Assembly: GCF_002234405.1 (NCBI RefSeq)
Contig: NZ_NMQT01000133.1
Coordinates: 1-48,831, forward strand
DNA: 48,831 nt
DNA from: Amycolatopsis thailandensis
GTDB lineage: Bacteria > Actinomycetota > Actinomycetes > Mycobacteriales > Pseudonocardiaceae
Direction: 5' to 3'
Shown one piece after another: positions 29,870 to 38,385 of the stretch. The notes under the pieces were generated by a model. It was not told the origin of the DNA, did not search any database, and saw only the letters and a list, made by a program, of their open reading frames with translations. Made by a program: the position numbers and the translations under genes. Within the stretch, counting starts at the first letter, position 1; every line of letters begins with the position of its first letter.

Positions 29870-30340
29870 ATGAGCGATGACACCCTGGCCGTCCTGGCCG
29901 CGCAGGAGGAGCGCCTGGTCTTCCGCCGGTTCGACAACGAGACCGCGCTGGAACTGGGCGCCCACCTGCTCGCGGCGGCGCGGGACCGCGCCCTTCCGGT
30001 GACGGTCTCCGTGCGCCGCGGCGGCCAGCGGCTGTTCCACGCGGCGTTGCCGGGCACCTCGGCCGACAACGACGCGTGGATCGACCGCAAGAGCCGCGTC
30101 GTCGACCGCTACGGGCACAGCTCGTTCCTCGTCGGCGAACGGTTCCGCGCGAAGGGCACGACGTTCGAGGCCGGCTCACGCCTCGATCCGGATCTGTACG
30201 CCGCGCACGGCGGTGTGTTCCCGGTGATCGTCGACGGCGTGGGTCCGGTCGGCACCGTCGGTGTCTCGGGACTGCCCCAGGCCGACGATCACGCGTTCGT
30301 CGTCGAGCAGCTGGAAATCTTCCTCGCCACACTGTCCTAA
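29870..30340 (+). CDS. Heme-degrading-domain protein (UPF0303/HbpS-like)
   Basis: A 156-residue protein of the GlcG/HbpS (DUF336) fold. Landmarks are LRRF-like LVFRRFDNETALELGAHLL, VTVSVRRGGQRLFHAALPGTSADNDAWIDRK in outline (the invariant TSxDNxxWxxRK block) and YAAHGGVFPVIV...VGTVGVSGLPQADDH. The family members bind heme or act as small-molecule binding proteins, and the exact job of UPF0303 proteins is unknown. ATG 29870 is preferred over 29861 because of the likely transcription start. It follows the M20 gene by 33 bp but seems to have its own promoter. Confidence 0.88.
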   Translation: MSDDTLAVLAAQEERLVFRRFDNETALELGAHLLAAARDRALPVTVSVRRGGQRLFHAALPGTSADNDAWIDRKSRVVDRYGHSSFLVGERFRAKGTTFEAGSRLDPDLYAAHGGVFPVIVDGVGPVGTVGVSGLPQADDHAFVVEQLEIFLATLS

Positions 30341-30350
30341 GTAGACTATC

Positions 30351-30393
30351 CACGGAGTTGTCCACAGGTTGTTCACGTGTGGACAACTCCGTG
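30351..30393. terminator. 16-bp-arm hairpin containing two inverted DnaA-box consensus sequences
   Basis: Arms 30351-30366 and 30378-30393 pair perfectly around an 11-base loop. Each arm includes TTGTCCACA (30358-30366; reverse complement at 30378-30386), the preferred DnaA box of high-GC actinobacteria. A near match TTGTTCACG lies in the loop. The site lies in a convergent gap and can end both transcripts; DnaA binding is inferred from the match. Confidence 0.7.
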
Positions 30394-30399
30394 CGCGAG

Positions 30400-30792
30400 T
30401 CACGTCGTACTTCGGCTGAGGCGCAGGGTGAGGAAGGCGCCGCTGGGCGAGAGGTCCGCGTGGTCGACCCGATAGCCGCCGAATCCCGTGCCCTCCGGGC
30501 CCATCACGTCCATCGCGAACGACACCCTCGGGCCGGTCGACGGCCGCGCGTAGGAGAGTGTCACGATCGCGCGCCCCGCCGAAGCGCACTTGTCACCTCG
30601 TGGGCACCGCTCGTCCCGCACCGCCAGGTAGCCGAGGCGCAGGTCTTCGTCCGGGAGCACCGTCCACGTGCCCAGGCGGAAGGTGAACGCCTCGCCCAGC
30701 GCGGGCGGGCCGCACGAGGCGTTCAGGAACACGAGCACCAGACCGAACAAGACCAGTTTCGCCGGGGTCCCCCAGAGCCACCGTCTTCGCAT
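30400..30792 (-). CDS. Putative lipoprotein of unknown function
   Basis: A 130-residue exported protein. A basic N-terminus (MRRRWLWGTPAK) and hydrophobic core end at a lipobox-like NASC (Cys27). The mature part is beta-rich with two further Cys (ERCPRGDKCASAGRAIVTLSY), perhaps a disulfide, and ends LRLSRSTT. No family is recognised. The CPxGxxCxxxGxA pattern resembles a short motif often found in small secreted proteins of unknown use. It converges on the heme-domain gene. Confidence 0.75.
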   Translation of the reverse strand: MRRRWLWGTPAKLVLFGLVLVFLNASCGPPALGEAFTFRLGTWTVLPDEDLRLGYLAVRDERCPRGDKCASAGRAIVTLSYARPSTGPRVSFAMDVMGPEGTGFGGYRVDHADLSPSGAFLTLRLSRSTT

Positions 30793-31020
30793 GCCGGGAG
30801 GACGTGCCTGCCGGTCGTCCCGGTTGCCTCGGACCGGCCGTCCCGAGAATCAGGACAACCGGTCCGAGGCTCGATCGTTCGCTGTGGCCGGGGTTACTCG
30901 CGCGTTAACAAGGCGTCAGCGACGTCGCGGAACGCGTCAGGGAGGCGTTGGCGAAGCGGCCGGGCCGGGGCGATCGGAGTTGTGCTGGGCGAGCACTGAC
31001 CGATCGACGCGGAGGTAACC

Positions 31021-32364
31021 GTGACGCTCAGCGAGCTCCTGCCCAGCCTCGGTTGCGAGGCCGCCGACCACCTCGAACCCGGGGTCTGGCCGCGGAGCAC
31101 CCGGCTCGGGCCCGGCGGGGAACTGCTGTTCGCCGGCGCGCCGGTCTCGCACCTCGCCGCGAGGTTCGGGACACCGGCGTACCTGCTCGACGAGGACGAG
31201 GTCCGGCAGAACGCCCGCGCGTACCGCCGGGCCCTGCCGGACGCCGAGGTGGCGTACGCGAGCAAGGCGCTGTGCACCCGCGCGGTCCTGCGCTGGGTCG
31301 CCGAGGAAGGGCTTTCCCTCGACACCTGTTCGGCGGGCGAGATCGCGGTGGCGCGGTCGGTCGGCTTCCCCGCCGAGCGGATCCTGCTGCACGGCAACGC
31401 GAAGACCCCCGAAGACCTCAAGGCCGCGCTGTCCTATGGCGTCCGACGGATCGTGGTGGACTCGCTCGACGAGATCGAGCAGCTCGGCGCGCTGGCCACC
31501 GGCGCGCAACAGGTGCTGATCCGCGTGACCCCGGACGTCTCGGCGGGCACGCACGCGGCGATCACCACCGGCACCGAAGGGCAGAAGTTCGGGTTCTCAC
31601 TGCGCGAGGAGGTCCGCGACAATCTCGGCCGGGCCGTCTCGGCCGTACTCGCGCAGCCGGGGCTCCGCCTGGCCGGGCTGCACTGCCACATCGGCTCGCA
31701 GGTGTCCCGTGTGGACTTCTACGAACTGGCCGCCCGCAAGATGATCGGGGTGCTCGTCGCCCTCCGCGAGAGTCACGGTGTCACGTTGCGGGAACTGGAC
31801 CTCGGCGGCGGGCACGCCGTCCGCTACCTGCCCGGCGACCCGGGTTTCGACATCGACGGTTACGTGCGCCGCCTGCGGGTCGCGCTCGCCTACGAATGCG
31901 CGTCGCACGGCTTCCCACAGCCGAAGCTGACGATCGAACCCGGCCGCGCGATCGTCGGACCGGCAGGGATCACCGTGTACCGGGTCTGCGCGGTGAAACG
32001 CGGTTCGCGCACGTTCGTCGCCGTCGACGGCGGGATGAGCGACAACGCGCGGCCCGCGCTCTACGGGGCGGCCTACACCGCGCGCCTGATCGGCAGGCGC
32101 AGCCGCGCCGCCCGGCGGCCGATGACGGTGGTCGGACGGCACTGCGAATCGGGCGACGTCCTCGCCGACGGACTCGCGCTCCCCGACGACGTCCACCCCG
32201 GCGATCTGCTCGCCGTCCCGTGCACCGGGGCATACCACCACTCGCTCGCGTCGAATTACAACCTCGTCGGCAGGCCGCCGGTCGTCGGTGTTTCCCGGGG
32301 CACCGCGACGTTGCTCGTCCGCCGCGAAACCGAGGAAGACCTGCTGAAACGCGATCTCGGCTGA
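31021..32364 (+). CDS. Diaminopimelate decarboxylase-type (group IV) PLP decarboxylase
   Basis: A 447-residue alanine-racemase-fold enzyme that would decarboxylate meso-diaminopimelate to lysine. The PLP Lys is in YASKALCTRAVLRW (about 80-93). Other motifs are LDTCSAGEIAVA, HGNAKTPEDL, HCHIGSQV, LDLGGGHAVRYL, IEPGRAIVGPAG and the substrate-side Cys/Glu in VVGRHCESGDVLAD, with the C-terminal Tyr in GAYHHSLASNYN. All key residues are present. GTG start, preceded by GGAGG. It does not sit in the usual argS-lysA-hom context and is followed by an Lrp regulator, so it may be a second copy with a special role. A 228-bp leader (30793-31020) holds an 11-bp inverted repeat (30827-30837/30859-30869). 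Confidence 0.9.
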   Translation: MTLSELLPSLGCEAADHLEPGVWPRSTRLGPGGELLFAGAPVSHLAARFGTPAYLLDEDEVRQNARAYRRALPDAEVAYASKALCTRAVLRWVAEEGLSLDTCSAGEIAVARSVGFPAERILLHGNAKTPEDLKAALSYGVRRIVVDSLDEIEQLGALATGAQQVLIRVTPDVSAGTHAAITTGTEGQKFGFSLREEVRDNLGRAVSAVLAQPGLRLAGLHCHIGSQVSRVDFYELAARKMIGVLVALRESHGVTLRELDLGGGHAVRYLPGDPGFDIDGYVRRLRVALAYECASHGFPQPKLTIEPGRAIVGPAGITVYRVCAVKRGSRTFVAVDGGMSDNARPALYGAAYTARLIGRRSRAARRPMTVVGRHCESGDVLADGLALPDDVHPGDLLAVPCTGAYHHSLASNYNLVGRPPVVGVSRGTATLLVRRETEEDLLKRDLG

Positions 32365-32532
32365 CCCCTCTTCCGAAAAGCTCGGCACTCTCCCTGTCGA
32401 ACGACCGATTCCTTCGCGCGACGGCGCCGGGAAAGAGAATCGCGACAAACAACTTAACGGCGGTAGCATTCTGGACATTGATCGATACGCTGCGCGACAA
32501 GAATCGCATGCCGAAACAAAGGGAGGGACGGC

Positions 32533-33027
32533 ATGGGTGACGAACCACGCGCGCAGATGGAGCAGCGCACACCTAGAGGTTTGGACAATACCGATCGCAC
32601 TCTGATCGCTCTACTGCAAGTCGACGGGCGGGCCTCGTTCACGGCACTGGCCAAGGCCGTCGGCTTGTCGGAGGGTGCGGTGCGGCAGCGCGTCCAGCGG
32701 CTGCTGCGGGACGAGACGATGCAGATCGTCGCGGTCACGGATCCGGCGAACGTCGGACTCGGTCGTCAGGCGATGGTCGGGATCAGAGTCCAAGGCGATC
32801 CGCGAGCGGTCTCCGACCAGCTCTCCGGATTGCCGGACGTCCATTACGTCGTGCTCACCGCGGGAGGCTACGACCTGCTCGCCGAGGTGGCCTGCCGGGA
32901 CGACGAGCACCTCTTGAGTGTGCTGAACGACGACATCCGGCCCATCCCGGGAGTCGTCAGCACCGAAACGCTCGTCTACTTGAAACTCGCAAAACAGACA
33001 TACGCCTGGGGCAATCTGACCCGATGA
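32533..33027 (+). CDS. Lrp/AsnC-family transcriptional regulator
   Basis: A 164-residue regulator. The AsnC helix-turn-helix (about 16-62) shows LDNTDRTLIALLQVDGRASFTALA with SEGAVRQRVQRLL. The RAM/effector-binding domain (about 75-155) has AMVGIRVQGDP, YVVLTAGGYDLLAEVACRD and VSTETLVYLKLAKQ. GGGAGG lies before the ATG. It is 168 bp downstream of the decarboxylase gene on the same strand and may respond to an amino acid and control that gene, as many Lrp proteins regulate adjacent amino-acid genes. That link is inference. Confidence 0.92.
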   Translation: MGDEPRAQMEQRTPRGLDNTDRTLIALLQVDGRASFTALAKAVGLSEGAVRQRVQRLLRDETMQIVAVTDPANVGLGRQAMVGIRVQGDPRAVSDQLSGLPDVHYVVLTAGGYDLLAEVACRDDEHLLSVLNDDIRPIPGVVSTETLVYLKLAKQTYAWGNLTR

Positions 33028-33041
33028 CATCCAGTCCCGTG

Positions 33042-33092
33042 CCATGAAAGGTCCCTTCCTTGCGAATTTCGCAAGGAAGGGACCTTTCATGG
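33042..33092. terminator. 51-bp almost perfect palindrome in convergent junction
   Basis: Arms 33042-33066 and 33068-33092 are 25 bases long, perfectly complementary and separated by one T (core CTTGCGAA-T-TTCGCAAG, outer part CATGAAAGGTCCCTTC). It ends the Lrp and HelD transcripts on opposite strands. Related in sequence to the 10291-10341 hairpin. Confidence 0.85.
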
Positions 33093-33106
33093 CGTTCGCG
33101 GGAGGG

Positions 33107-35311
33107 TCAGACGCACCGCAGATACACGTCGGGAGTCCGCCGCCCGGAATCAAGACCGCGGAGGACTTTCGGCAGCCGCCCGCTGTAGAGGACCCCGAGC
33201 CGCTGCGTCGCTCTCGTCAGCGCGACGTACAGCTCCGCCTCACCGCTCGGACCGTCGGCGAGGATCCGCTCCGGCTCCACCACCAGCACGGCGTCGTACT
33301 CCAGCCCCTTGGCCGCGGACGGCGCGATCGCGCCCGGCATCCCGGGCGGCCCGATGACGACCGACGTGCCCTCACGCCCCGATTCCGCACGGACGAATTC
33401 CGCGACGGCGTCTTCCATGTCCACTTCGGACAGTCGGCGCGCCCACGGCCGCACGCCGCACGCCCGCACCGATTCCGGCGGTACCACGTCCGGGGCGAAA
33501 CTCGCCAGCACCGAAGCCGCCACCGCCATGATCTCCGCCGGTGTCCGGTAGTTGACGGTCAGCTTCCGGTACACCCAGCGATCGGCGACGTACCGGGAAA
33601 GCATCGCGTCCCAAGACCGCGCACCCGAGGGTGACCGGCGCTGCGCGAGATCCCCGACCACGGTGAAGGACCGGCTGGGGCAGCGCCGCATCAGCACCCG
33701 CCAGTCCATTTCGGACAGTTCCTGCGCCTCGTCGACCACCACGTGGCCGTAGGTCCATTCCCGGTCGGCGGCGGCGCGTTCGGCCAGATCCCGTTCGTCG
33801 CGTTCGGCGAACCGGTCCGCCAGTTCTTCGGCCATCAGCACGTCCGTCGGCCGCAGCGCGAACTCGTAGTCGTCGTGGTCGTCTTCCACCTCGACGATTT
33901 CCAGCACCCGCTCGGCGTACTCCTTCCTGGCCAGCCGCCGCCGCTCCGCCTCCCGGCGCTCGGCGGTGCGGTCGTGTCCGAGCAGTTCGACGGCTTCGTC
34001 CAGCAACGGCACGTCGGACACCGTCCACGCGTCCGCGTCGGCGCGGAACAGCGCGGGATCGGCTCCTGCCGCCCGCAACCGCTCCGGTGAGGCGTAGAGG
34101 TCGGCCAGCAGGCGCTGAGGCGTCAGCGTCGGCCAGAGGCGTTCCAGCACCGCACTGAGCTCCTCGCTGGCCTCCAGGTCCCGCCGGGCGTTCTTGAGCA
34201 TCTCCGGGCGGGTGTGCTCGTCGTCCTCCGGCAGCCAGCCCGCGCCGATCCGGTCGACGGCGCGTTCGGCGAGCGCGGCGATCACCTCGCGCCCGAAGAC
34301 GGCCTTCGCCTCGTTGTGCAGCAGGCCGCTGTCCCTGGCCACCTCGCGCGCGGCCGCCGCGACCTCGGCGTCCAGCGGCACGGTGACGTCGTCGAGCTCG
34401 ATCGGCTCCGGCGCGGCTGGCAGTTCCTGCCGATCCGTCACCGCGGCCGCGAGCACGTCCAGGATCGCCAGCGAGCCCTTGAGCCGCTGCACCCGGGGCG
34501 CGTCCTCGCGTTCGGTGCTCAGCCCGGCGACGAGGCCGCCGGGCGTCGCGAAGACGGCGCTGGTCTCGCCGAGCGACGGCAGGACACGGCCGATGTGGTC
34601 GAGGAAGCCACTGCTCGGTCCGATCACGAGCACGCCGCGGCGTTCCATCCGCTCCCGTTTCGTGTACAGCAGGTACGCCACCCGGTGCAGCGCCACCGCC
34701 GTCTTGCCGGTGCCCGGGCCGCCCTCCACGACGAGGACCCCCGCGTGGTCAAGGCGGATGATCTCGTCCTGCTCGGCCTGGATCGTCGCGACGATGTCCC
34801 GCATCCCCTCGCCGCGCGGCGCGTTGACCGCGGCCAGCAGCGCGGCGTCGCCCCGTTCCCCCGCCGATTCCGGACGGCCGAAGACCTCGTCGGTGAAGTC
34901 GAGGACGTCACGGCCGAGAGTGCGGAATTGACGGCGCCGGGCCATTCCTTCCGGTGACGCCCCCGTCGCGCAGTAAAACGCGCGTGACGCCGGCGCCCGC
35001 CAATCCAGCACCAAAGGTTCGTAGTCGTTCTCCTCGTCGAAAAGGCCGATCCGCCCGACGTAGGACCGGTCGCCCGAAAGGGCGTCCAAACGACCGAAAC
35101 AAAGGCCTTCGTCGGCGATCTTCAGCCGCGCCATCTCGCGGGCTTTCGTGCCGGCGGAGACCTCACGGTCGGAAAGCGCGAAGCCTTCTCCCCGCAGCGC
35201 ACCGGCGTACGCTTCGCTCACCCGCACGCGTTCCGTGTCCAGCCGCCCGTAGAGCGACGCGACGTACTGCCGTTCGGACCGCAATTCCTCGTCGTACCCC
35301 TGATTTGACAA
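33107..35311 (-). CDS. helD: HelD-like RNA polymerase-associated helicase (UvrD/Rep-type)
   Basis: A 734-residue superfamily 1 ATPase that in actinobacteria and bacilli binds RNA polymerase, releases stalled or drug-bound enzyme and affects rifampicin response. An N-terminal coiled coil (about 1-70, RSERQYVASLYGRLDTERVRV) enters the polymerase channel in known structures. SF1 motifs follow: VVEGGPGTGKTAVALHR, GPSSGFLDHIGRVLPSLG, VVVDEAQELSEMDW, VVGDLAQRRSP, LTVNYRTPAEIM, AAKGLEYDAVLVVEP and LYVALTRATQRL. Start: TTG 35311 has GAGGGA upstream and gives MSNQGYDEEL; the longer frame to 35467 runs through AT-rich promoter sequence. No rifampicin-associated element is obvious. Confidence 0.9.
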   Translation of the reverse strand: MSNQGYDEELRSERQYVASLYGRLDTERVRVSEAYAGALRGEGFALSDREVSAGTKAREMARLKIADEGLCFGRLDALSGDRSYVGRIGLFDEENDYEPLVLDWRAPASRAFYCATGASPEGMARRRQFRTLGRDVLDFTDEVFGRPESAGERGDAALLAAVNAPRGEGMRDIVATIQAEQDEIIRLDHAGVLVVEGGPGTGKTAVALHRVAYLLYTKRERMERRGVLVIGPSSGFLDHIGRVLPSLGETSAVFATPGGLVAGLSTEREDAPRVQRLKGSLAILDVLAAAVTDRQELPAAPEPIELDDVTVPLDAEVAAAAREVARDSGLLHNEAKAVFGREVIAALAERAVDRIGAGWLPEDDEHTRPEMLKNARRDLEASEELSAVLERLWPTLTPQRLLADLYASPERLRAAGADPALFRADADAWTVSDVPLLDEAVELLGHDRTAERREAERRRLARKEYAERVLEIVEVEDDHDDYEFALRPTDVLMAEELADRFAERDERDLAERAAADREWTYGHVVVDEAQELSEMDWRVLMRRCPSRSFTVVGDLAQRRSPSGARSWDAMLSRYVADRWVYRKLTVNYRTPAEIMAVAASVLASFAPDVVPPESVRACGVRPWARRLSEVDMEDAVAEFVRAESGREGTSVVIGPPGMPGAIAPSAAKGLEYDAVLVVEPERILADGPSGEAELYVALTRATQRLGVLYSGRLPKVLRGLDSGRRTPDVYLRCV

Positions 35312-35491
35312 GTTTCCCTCACAGCGGTTAGACTGACAACACATTCGGCGTTCTGATCTTCTCTTTCCGATCAGGAGCCGATTTTCTATTGTCCACCACT
35401 TGTCAAGAGAGACCCCGCATTCCCCGGGAAACGATCTTGCGCGATAATGGGGACGGGCATCCACCATTACCGCGCACGATCCGCGACGCCC

Positions 35492-37306
35492 TCAGCCGAG
35501 CATGAACTCGCGCGGCTCCAGCGCCCGCCCCACCACCCGGACGTCACCCAGCCAGCCGTGGAACGCCTGCTCGACGATCGAGTCGTAGGCGTAGGCGCCG
35601 ATCAGCCAGGAGCCGCCGGGGTTCGCGATCCCCGCCGCGGCCGTCTTCGGATTCCGCAGCACCGGACAGCCGTCGACGTAGAGCGTCGTCCGCCTGCCGT
35701 CGTTGACGGCGGCGACGTGGATCCATTCCTTCAACGCCAGTTCGTGTCCCCACGCGGTCGAGATCCCGTTCTGGTTCACTGGGAACACCGCCCACTGGAA
35801 CGCCGCACCGTCCGAAAGGGACAGCGTGGCCGACGGCTCGCCGGGATCGTCACCGGTCTTGCCCGCCTTGCCGCCCGAACCCTGCCTGCCGAAGATCGCG
35901 GCCCAGGAATGCTTGCCGTCCTTGAAATCCTCGGGCAGCTTCACGAACGCTTCGACGGTGTAGCCACGCGCGAACGTCTCCGCGTTCATCGGCGCGGAGT
36001 CCGCCGTGCGCAGATACGCGCCGCGGGCCGGTTTCTTGCCGCCGTCGAACCGGAGGCTCGACCTCGACGGCTGCCGCCCGGAGAACTCGCCGGAGTACCG
36101 CAGCGTTTCGGCCGCGCTGCCGGGCAGCGTGACCCGCACCAGGTCGTTGCCCCGGCCGGAAAGGTCGCGGGCCCCGTCAACAGGCGTGCCGTCCCGGCCT
36201 TCGAACCGCCAGTAGGCCACGATCCCGCGGATAAGCTGCCGTTCGGCGGGCCGCGCGGGCGGGACCGGGACCGGCGCGAATCCGGCGAACCTCGAATCGA
36301 AGTCGATCTCCATGCTGAAGTAGTCCGACGGGCCGGTGCGCTCGATCTCCCGGCGCTGCAACTCGTTCAGCCGCGGCGCCTGGTCGGCCAGCCACGGCGA
36401 GAACGTGCGGACGTCGATCACGTTCCGTGCGAGGTCGAACCGGTAGAGCCGGATCATCGCGCTGCCGCCGTAGTAGCGGTCCTGGTAGTTGGTGATGTGC
36501 AGGTGGACGTCGTGGCCCGCGTTGTTCCGCTTCACCGTGCGGCCAGGCGGCCAGTAGTGCCCGTTGAGCGTCAGGAAGATCTGGTCGTTCCCGGCGATCA
36601 GCTCGTCCCACACCTTCTGCCCGAACTCCGAGAATCGCGCCTGCCCGGCCTCGTCGGCCCATACCAATTCATGGATGGTCAGGATCGCCGGAAGCCGCGG
36701 GTTCCGTGCGAGCACCGACCGCGCCCACTCCAGCCCGCCCGCCGACGGCCGCCAGTCGAGCGCGAGCAGCAGCCACTCACGCCCGCCGGCGCGGAAGACG
36801 TGGTGGCTGTTGTAGCCGTCCGGGCTCGCGCCGCGGAACGTCTTCGACCCCCGCTGGCGCTGCGGGCCGAACGCGTCGAGGTACGGCGTGCGGCCGCGCT
36901 GGTCGTCGGTCGAGGATTTGATGTCGTGGTTGCCGGCGAGGGTGCTGTACGGGAACCGGCGCCGGTCGAGGTGCTGGAAGGAGCGGCTGATCTGGTCGAA
37001 CTCGCCCGGCTGCCCGTTCTCGGTGAGGTCGCCGAGATGTGCCAGGAAGACGATGTTCTCGTCGCCGCCGGTGACGTACCGCAGCGTGGCGTCCAGCGGT
37101 GCGGGGTCGCCGCGGTCGGCGTCGAACAGGTACTGGGTGTCGGGCAGGACCGCGAGGGTGAAGCACGCGTCTTCGGCGTCCGGGCCGTGGTGGCCGAAGG
37201 TCGCCGAAGCCGCGGGGGCGCCGAGCGTGGGCAACGCGGACACCGCCGCACCGGCGCCGAGCAGGCCCGCGCCGCGCAGGAAGGTCCGTCTGGAGGAGTC
37301 GTTCAC
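35492..37306 (-). CDS. Tat-exported metallophosphoesterase with C-terminal LamG domain
   Basis: A 604-residue protein. The twin-arginine signal SSRRTFLRGAGLLGAGAAV occupies residues 4-22, implying export of a folded metalloprotein. The calcineurin-like domain (about 48-300) has VLPDTQYL, HLGDLTENG, LAGNHDIKS, ILTIHELVW and LTLNGHYWPPG as metal and catalytic blocks. A linker leads to a concanavalin/LamG domain (about 360-600, YWRFEGRDG, YTVEAFVKLPEDF and LYVDGCPVLRN). Probable secreted phosphodiesterase with a glycan- or wall-binding module; substrate unknown. GTG start at 37306. Confidence 0.9.
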   Translation of the reverse strand: MNDSSRRTFLRGAGLLGAGAAVSALPTLGAPAASATFGHHGPDAEDACFTLAVLPDTQYLFDADRGDPAPLDATLRYVTGGDENIVFLAHLGDLTENGQPGEFDQISRSFQHLDRRRFPYSTLAGNHDIKSSTDDQRGRTPYLDAFGPQRQRGSKTFRGASPDGYNSHHVFRAGGREWLLLALDWRPSAGGLEWARSVLARNPRLPAILTIHELVWADEAGQARFSEFGQKVWDELIAGNDQIFLTLNGHYWPPGRTVKRNNAGHDVHLHITNYQDRYYGGSAMIRLYRFDLARNVIDVRTFSPWLADQAPRLNELQRREIERTGPSDYFSMEIDFDSRFAGFAPVPVPPARPAERQLIRGIVAYWRFEGRDGTPVDGARDLSGRGNDLVRVTLPGSAAETLRYSGEFSGRQPSRSSLRFDGGKKPARGAYLRTADSAPMNAETFARGYTVEAFVKLPEDFKDGKHSWAAIFGRQGSGGKAGKTGDDPGEPSATLSLSDGAAFQWAVFPVNQNGISTAWGHELALKEWIHVAAVNDGRRTTLYVDGCPVLRNPKTAAAGIANPGGSWLIGAYAYDSIVEQAFHGWLGDVRVVGRALEPREFMLG

Positions 37307-37383
37307 GGCCGCAACCTACGGTCGCGGAGGCAACGCGTCCCGAACCGCGGATGAACACTTGCCCCGCTCGGTAGCTTCGTCCC

Positions 37384-37920
37384 ATGGGGAACGTCAAACG
37401 CTGGCCCGTGCTCGCCGGGGTCGGTGTGGTGGTGGCCGCGGCAGGCTGGTGGATCGTGGACGAAATGCCGTCGGTGGACGAAGCCGTCGCGCGGGAGGCG
37501 CTGCCTGGAATCGACGGGCATCTGCGCGCGTGGCTGGGAACGTCCGCCCGCTCCGGCGCGGACGTCCGCTGGGTGTGCACGCAGAAGGTGATCGAGACCC
37601 GGCCGGACGGCGAGCGCGTCAAGATCGGCCTGGTCGCGAACTGCGACGAGGTCGCGAAGGACGGCGACGGGCTGGTCACACGCGGCGGATTCCGCCGTCA
37701 GCCGATGGTCTACCTCGTCGAGCGCACACCGTCCGGGTATCACGTGCTCGACCGGAAGTTCGCGGAGGACGGCGCGGGCTATTCGCCTTCGGTCAAGGCG
37801 ATGTTCTCGTGGATCGGTGCCCGCCGGGTGCTCGACGGCACCGGCCCGGACGATCCGCGGAGCCTGTCGCCCGCCGCGTTCGGTCTGCCGGAGAACACGC
37901 CCGTCCGCGCCTGGCGCTGA
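37384..37920 (+). CDS. Membrane-anchored protein of unknown function
   Basis: A 178-residue protein with an N-terminal membrane helix (about 7-24, PVLAGVGVVVAAAGWWIV) and an exported domain. The domain has two Cys (VRWVCTQKVIE and LVANCDEVAKDG) that could form a disulfide, and a beta-rich MVYLVERTPSGYHVLDRKFA section. No family is recognised. Divergent from the phosphoesterase gene by 77 bp and end to end with the next gene (stop at 37920, opposing stop at 37921), a zero-gap convergent pair. Confidence 0.78.
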   Translation: MGNVKRWPVLAGVGVVVAAAGWWIVDEMPSVDEAVAREALPGIDGHLRAWLGTSARSGADVRWVCTQKVIETRPDGERVKIGLVANCDEVAKDGDGLVTRGGFRRQPMVYLVERTPSGYHVLDRKFAEDGAGYSPSVKAMFSWIGARRVLDGTGPDDPRSLSPAAFGLPENTPVRAWR

Positions 37921-38385
37921 TCAGCGGCCGTTGTGGTCGATCAGCCTCGGCACGACGAACCACATCCCGACGAACAACACGGCCGACACCACGCCGAGGA
38001 TCGCCATCGCGACCGGACCGAAGACGACCTTGGCGATGAGCGCGACGGTCGTGGTGATCGCGGCCGCGAGGCAGCCGAGCCCGATCAGGACGGAACGGTT
38101 GCCGTAGGTGAGGATCCGCTCACGGTTACCGGTGCGGAACAGCAGCCGGTGCCACGCGGCGGGAGCCGTCAGCAGGACCGTCGAGGTGACCGTGAGCAGG
38201 ACCGCCGTCAGGTGAACGGATTTCTCGAACCCGCTCGCCTCGTGGAACTCGTCGGTGAACACCACCGTGAGCAGGAAACCGAAGAGGATCTGGACACCGG
38301 CCTGCGCGACCCGGAGTTCCTGCAGGAGTTCACTGACGTTGCGGGTCAGGCGTTCGTTCTTCGTCTCCCCGGTGTGCTCGACCAT
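37921..38385 (-). CDS. DUF6328-like four-helix membrane protein
   Basis: A 154-residue integral membrane protein. A cytosolic start (MVEHTGETKNERLTRNVSEL) carries the LLQELRVAQAGVQILFGFLLTVVF signature typical of the DUF6328 group, then three more helices. It is encoded after the EamA transporter gene with a 56-bp overlap (38330-38385), so translation is coupled. A start further up at 38427 would lengthen the overlap and is less likely. The role is unknown. Confidence 0.82.
   Translation of the reverse strand: MVEHTGETKNERLTRNVSELLQELRVAQAGVQILFGFLLTVVFTDEFHEASGFEKSVHLTAVLLTVTSTVLLTAPAAWHRLLFRTGNRERILTYGNRSVLIGLGCLAAAITTTVALIAKVVFGPVAMAILGVVSAVLFVGMWFVVPRLIDHNGR

Noticed and set aside
30793..31020. 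Lysine riboswitch before the decarboxylase gene
   Set aside because: Only one 11-bp stem was seen; the five-helix lysine aptamer core could not be recognised.
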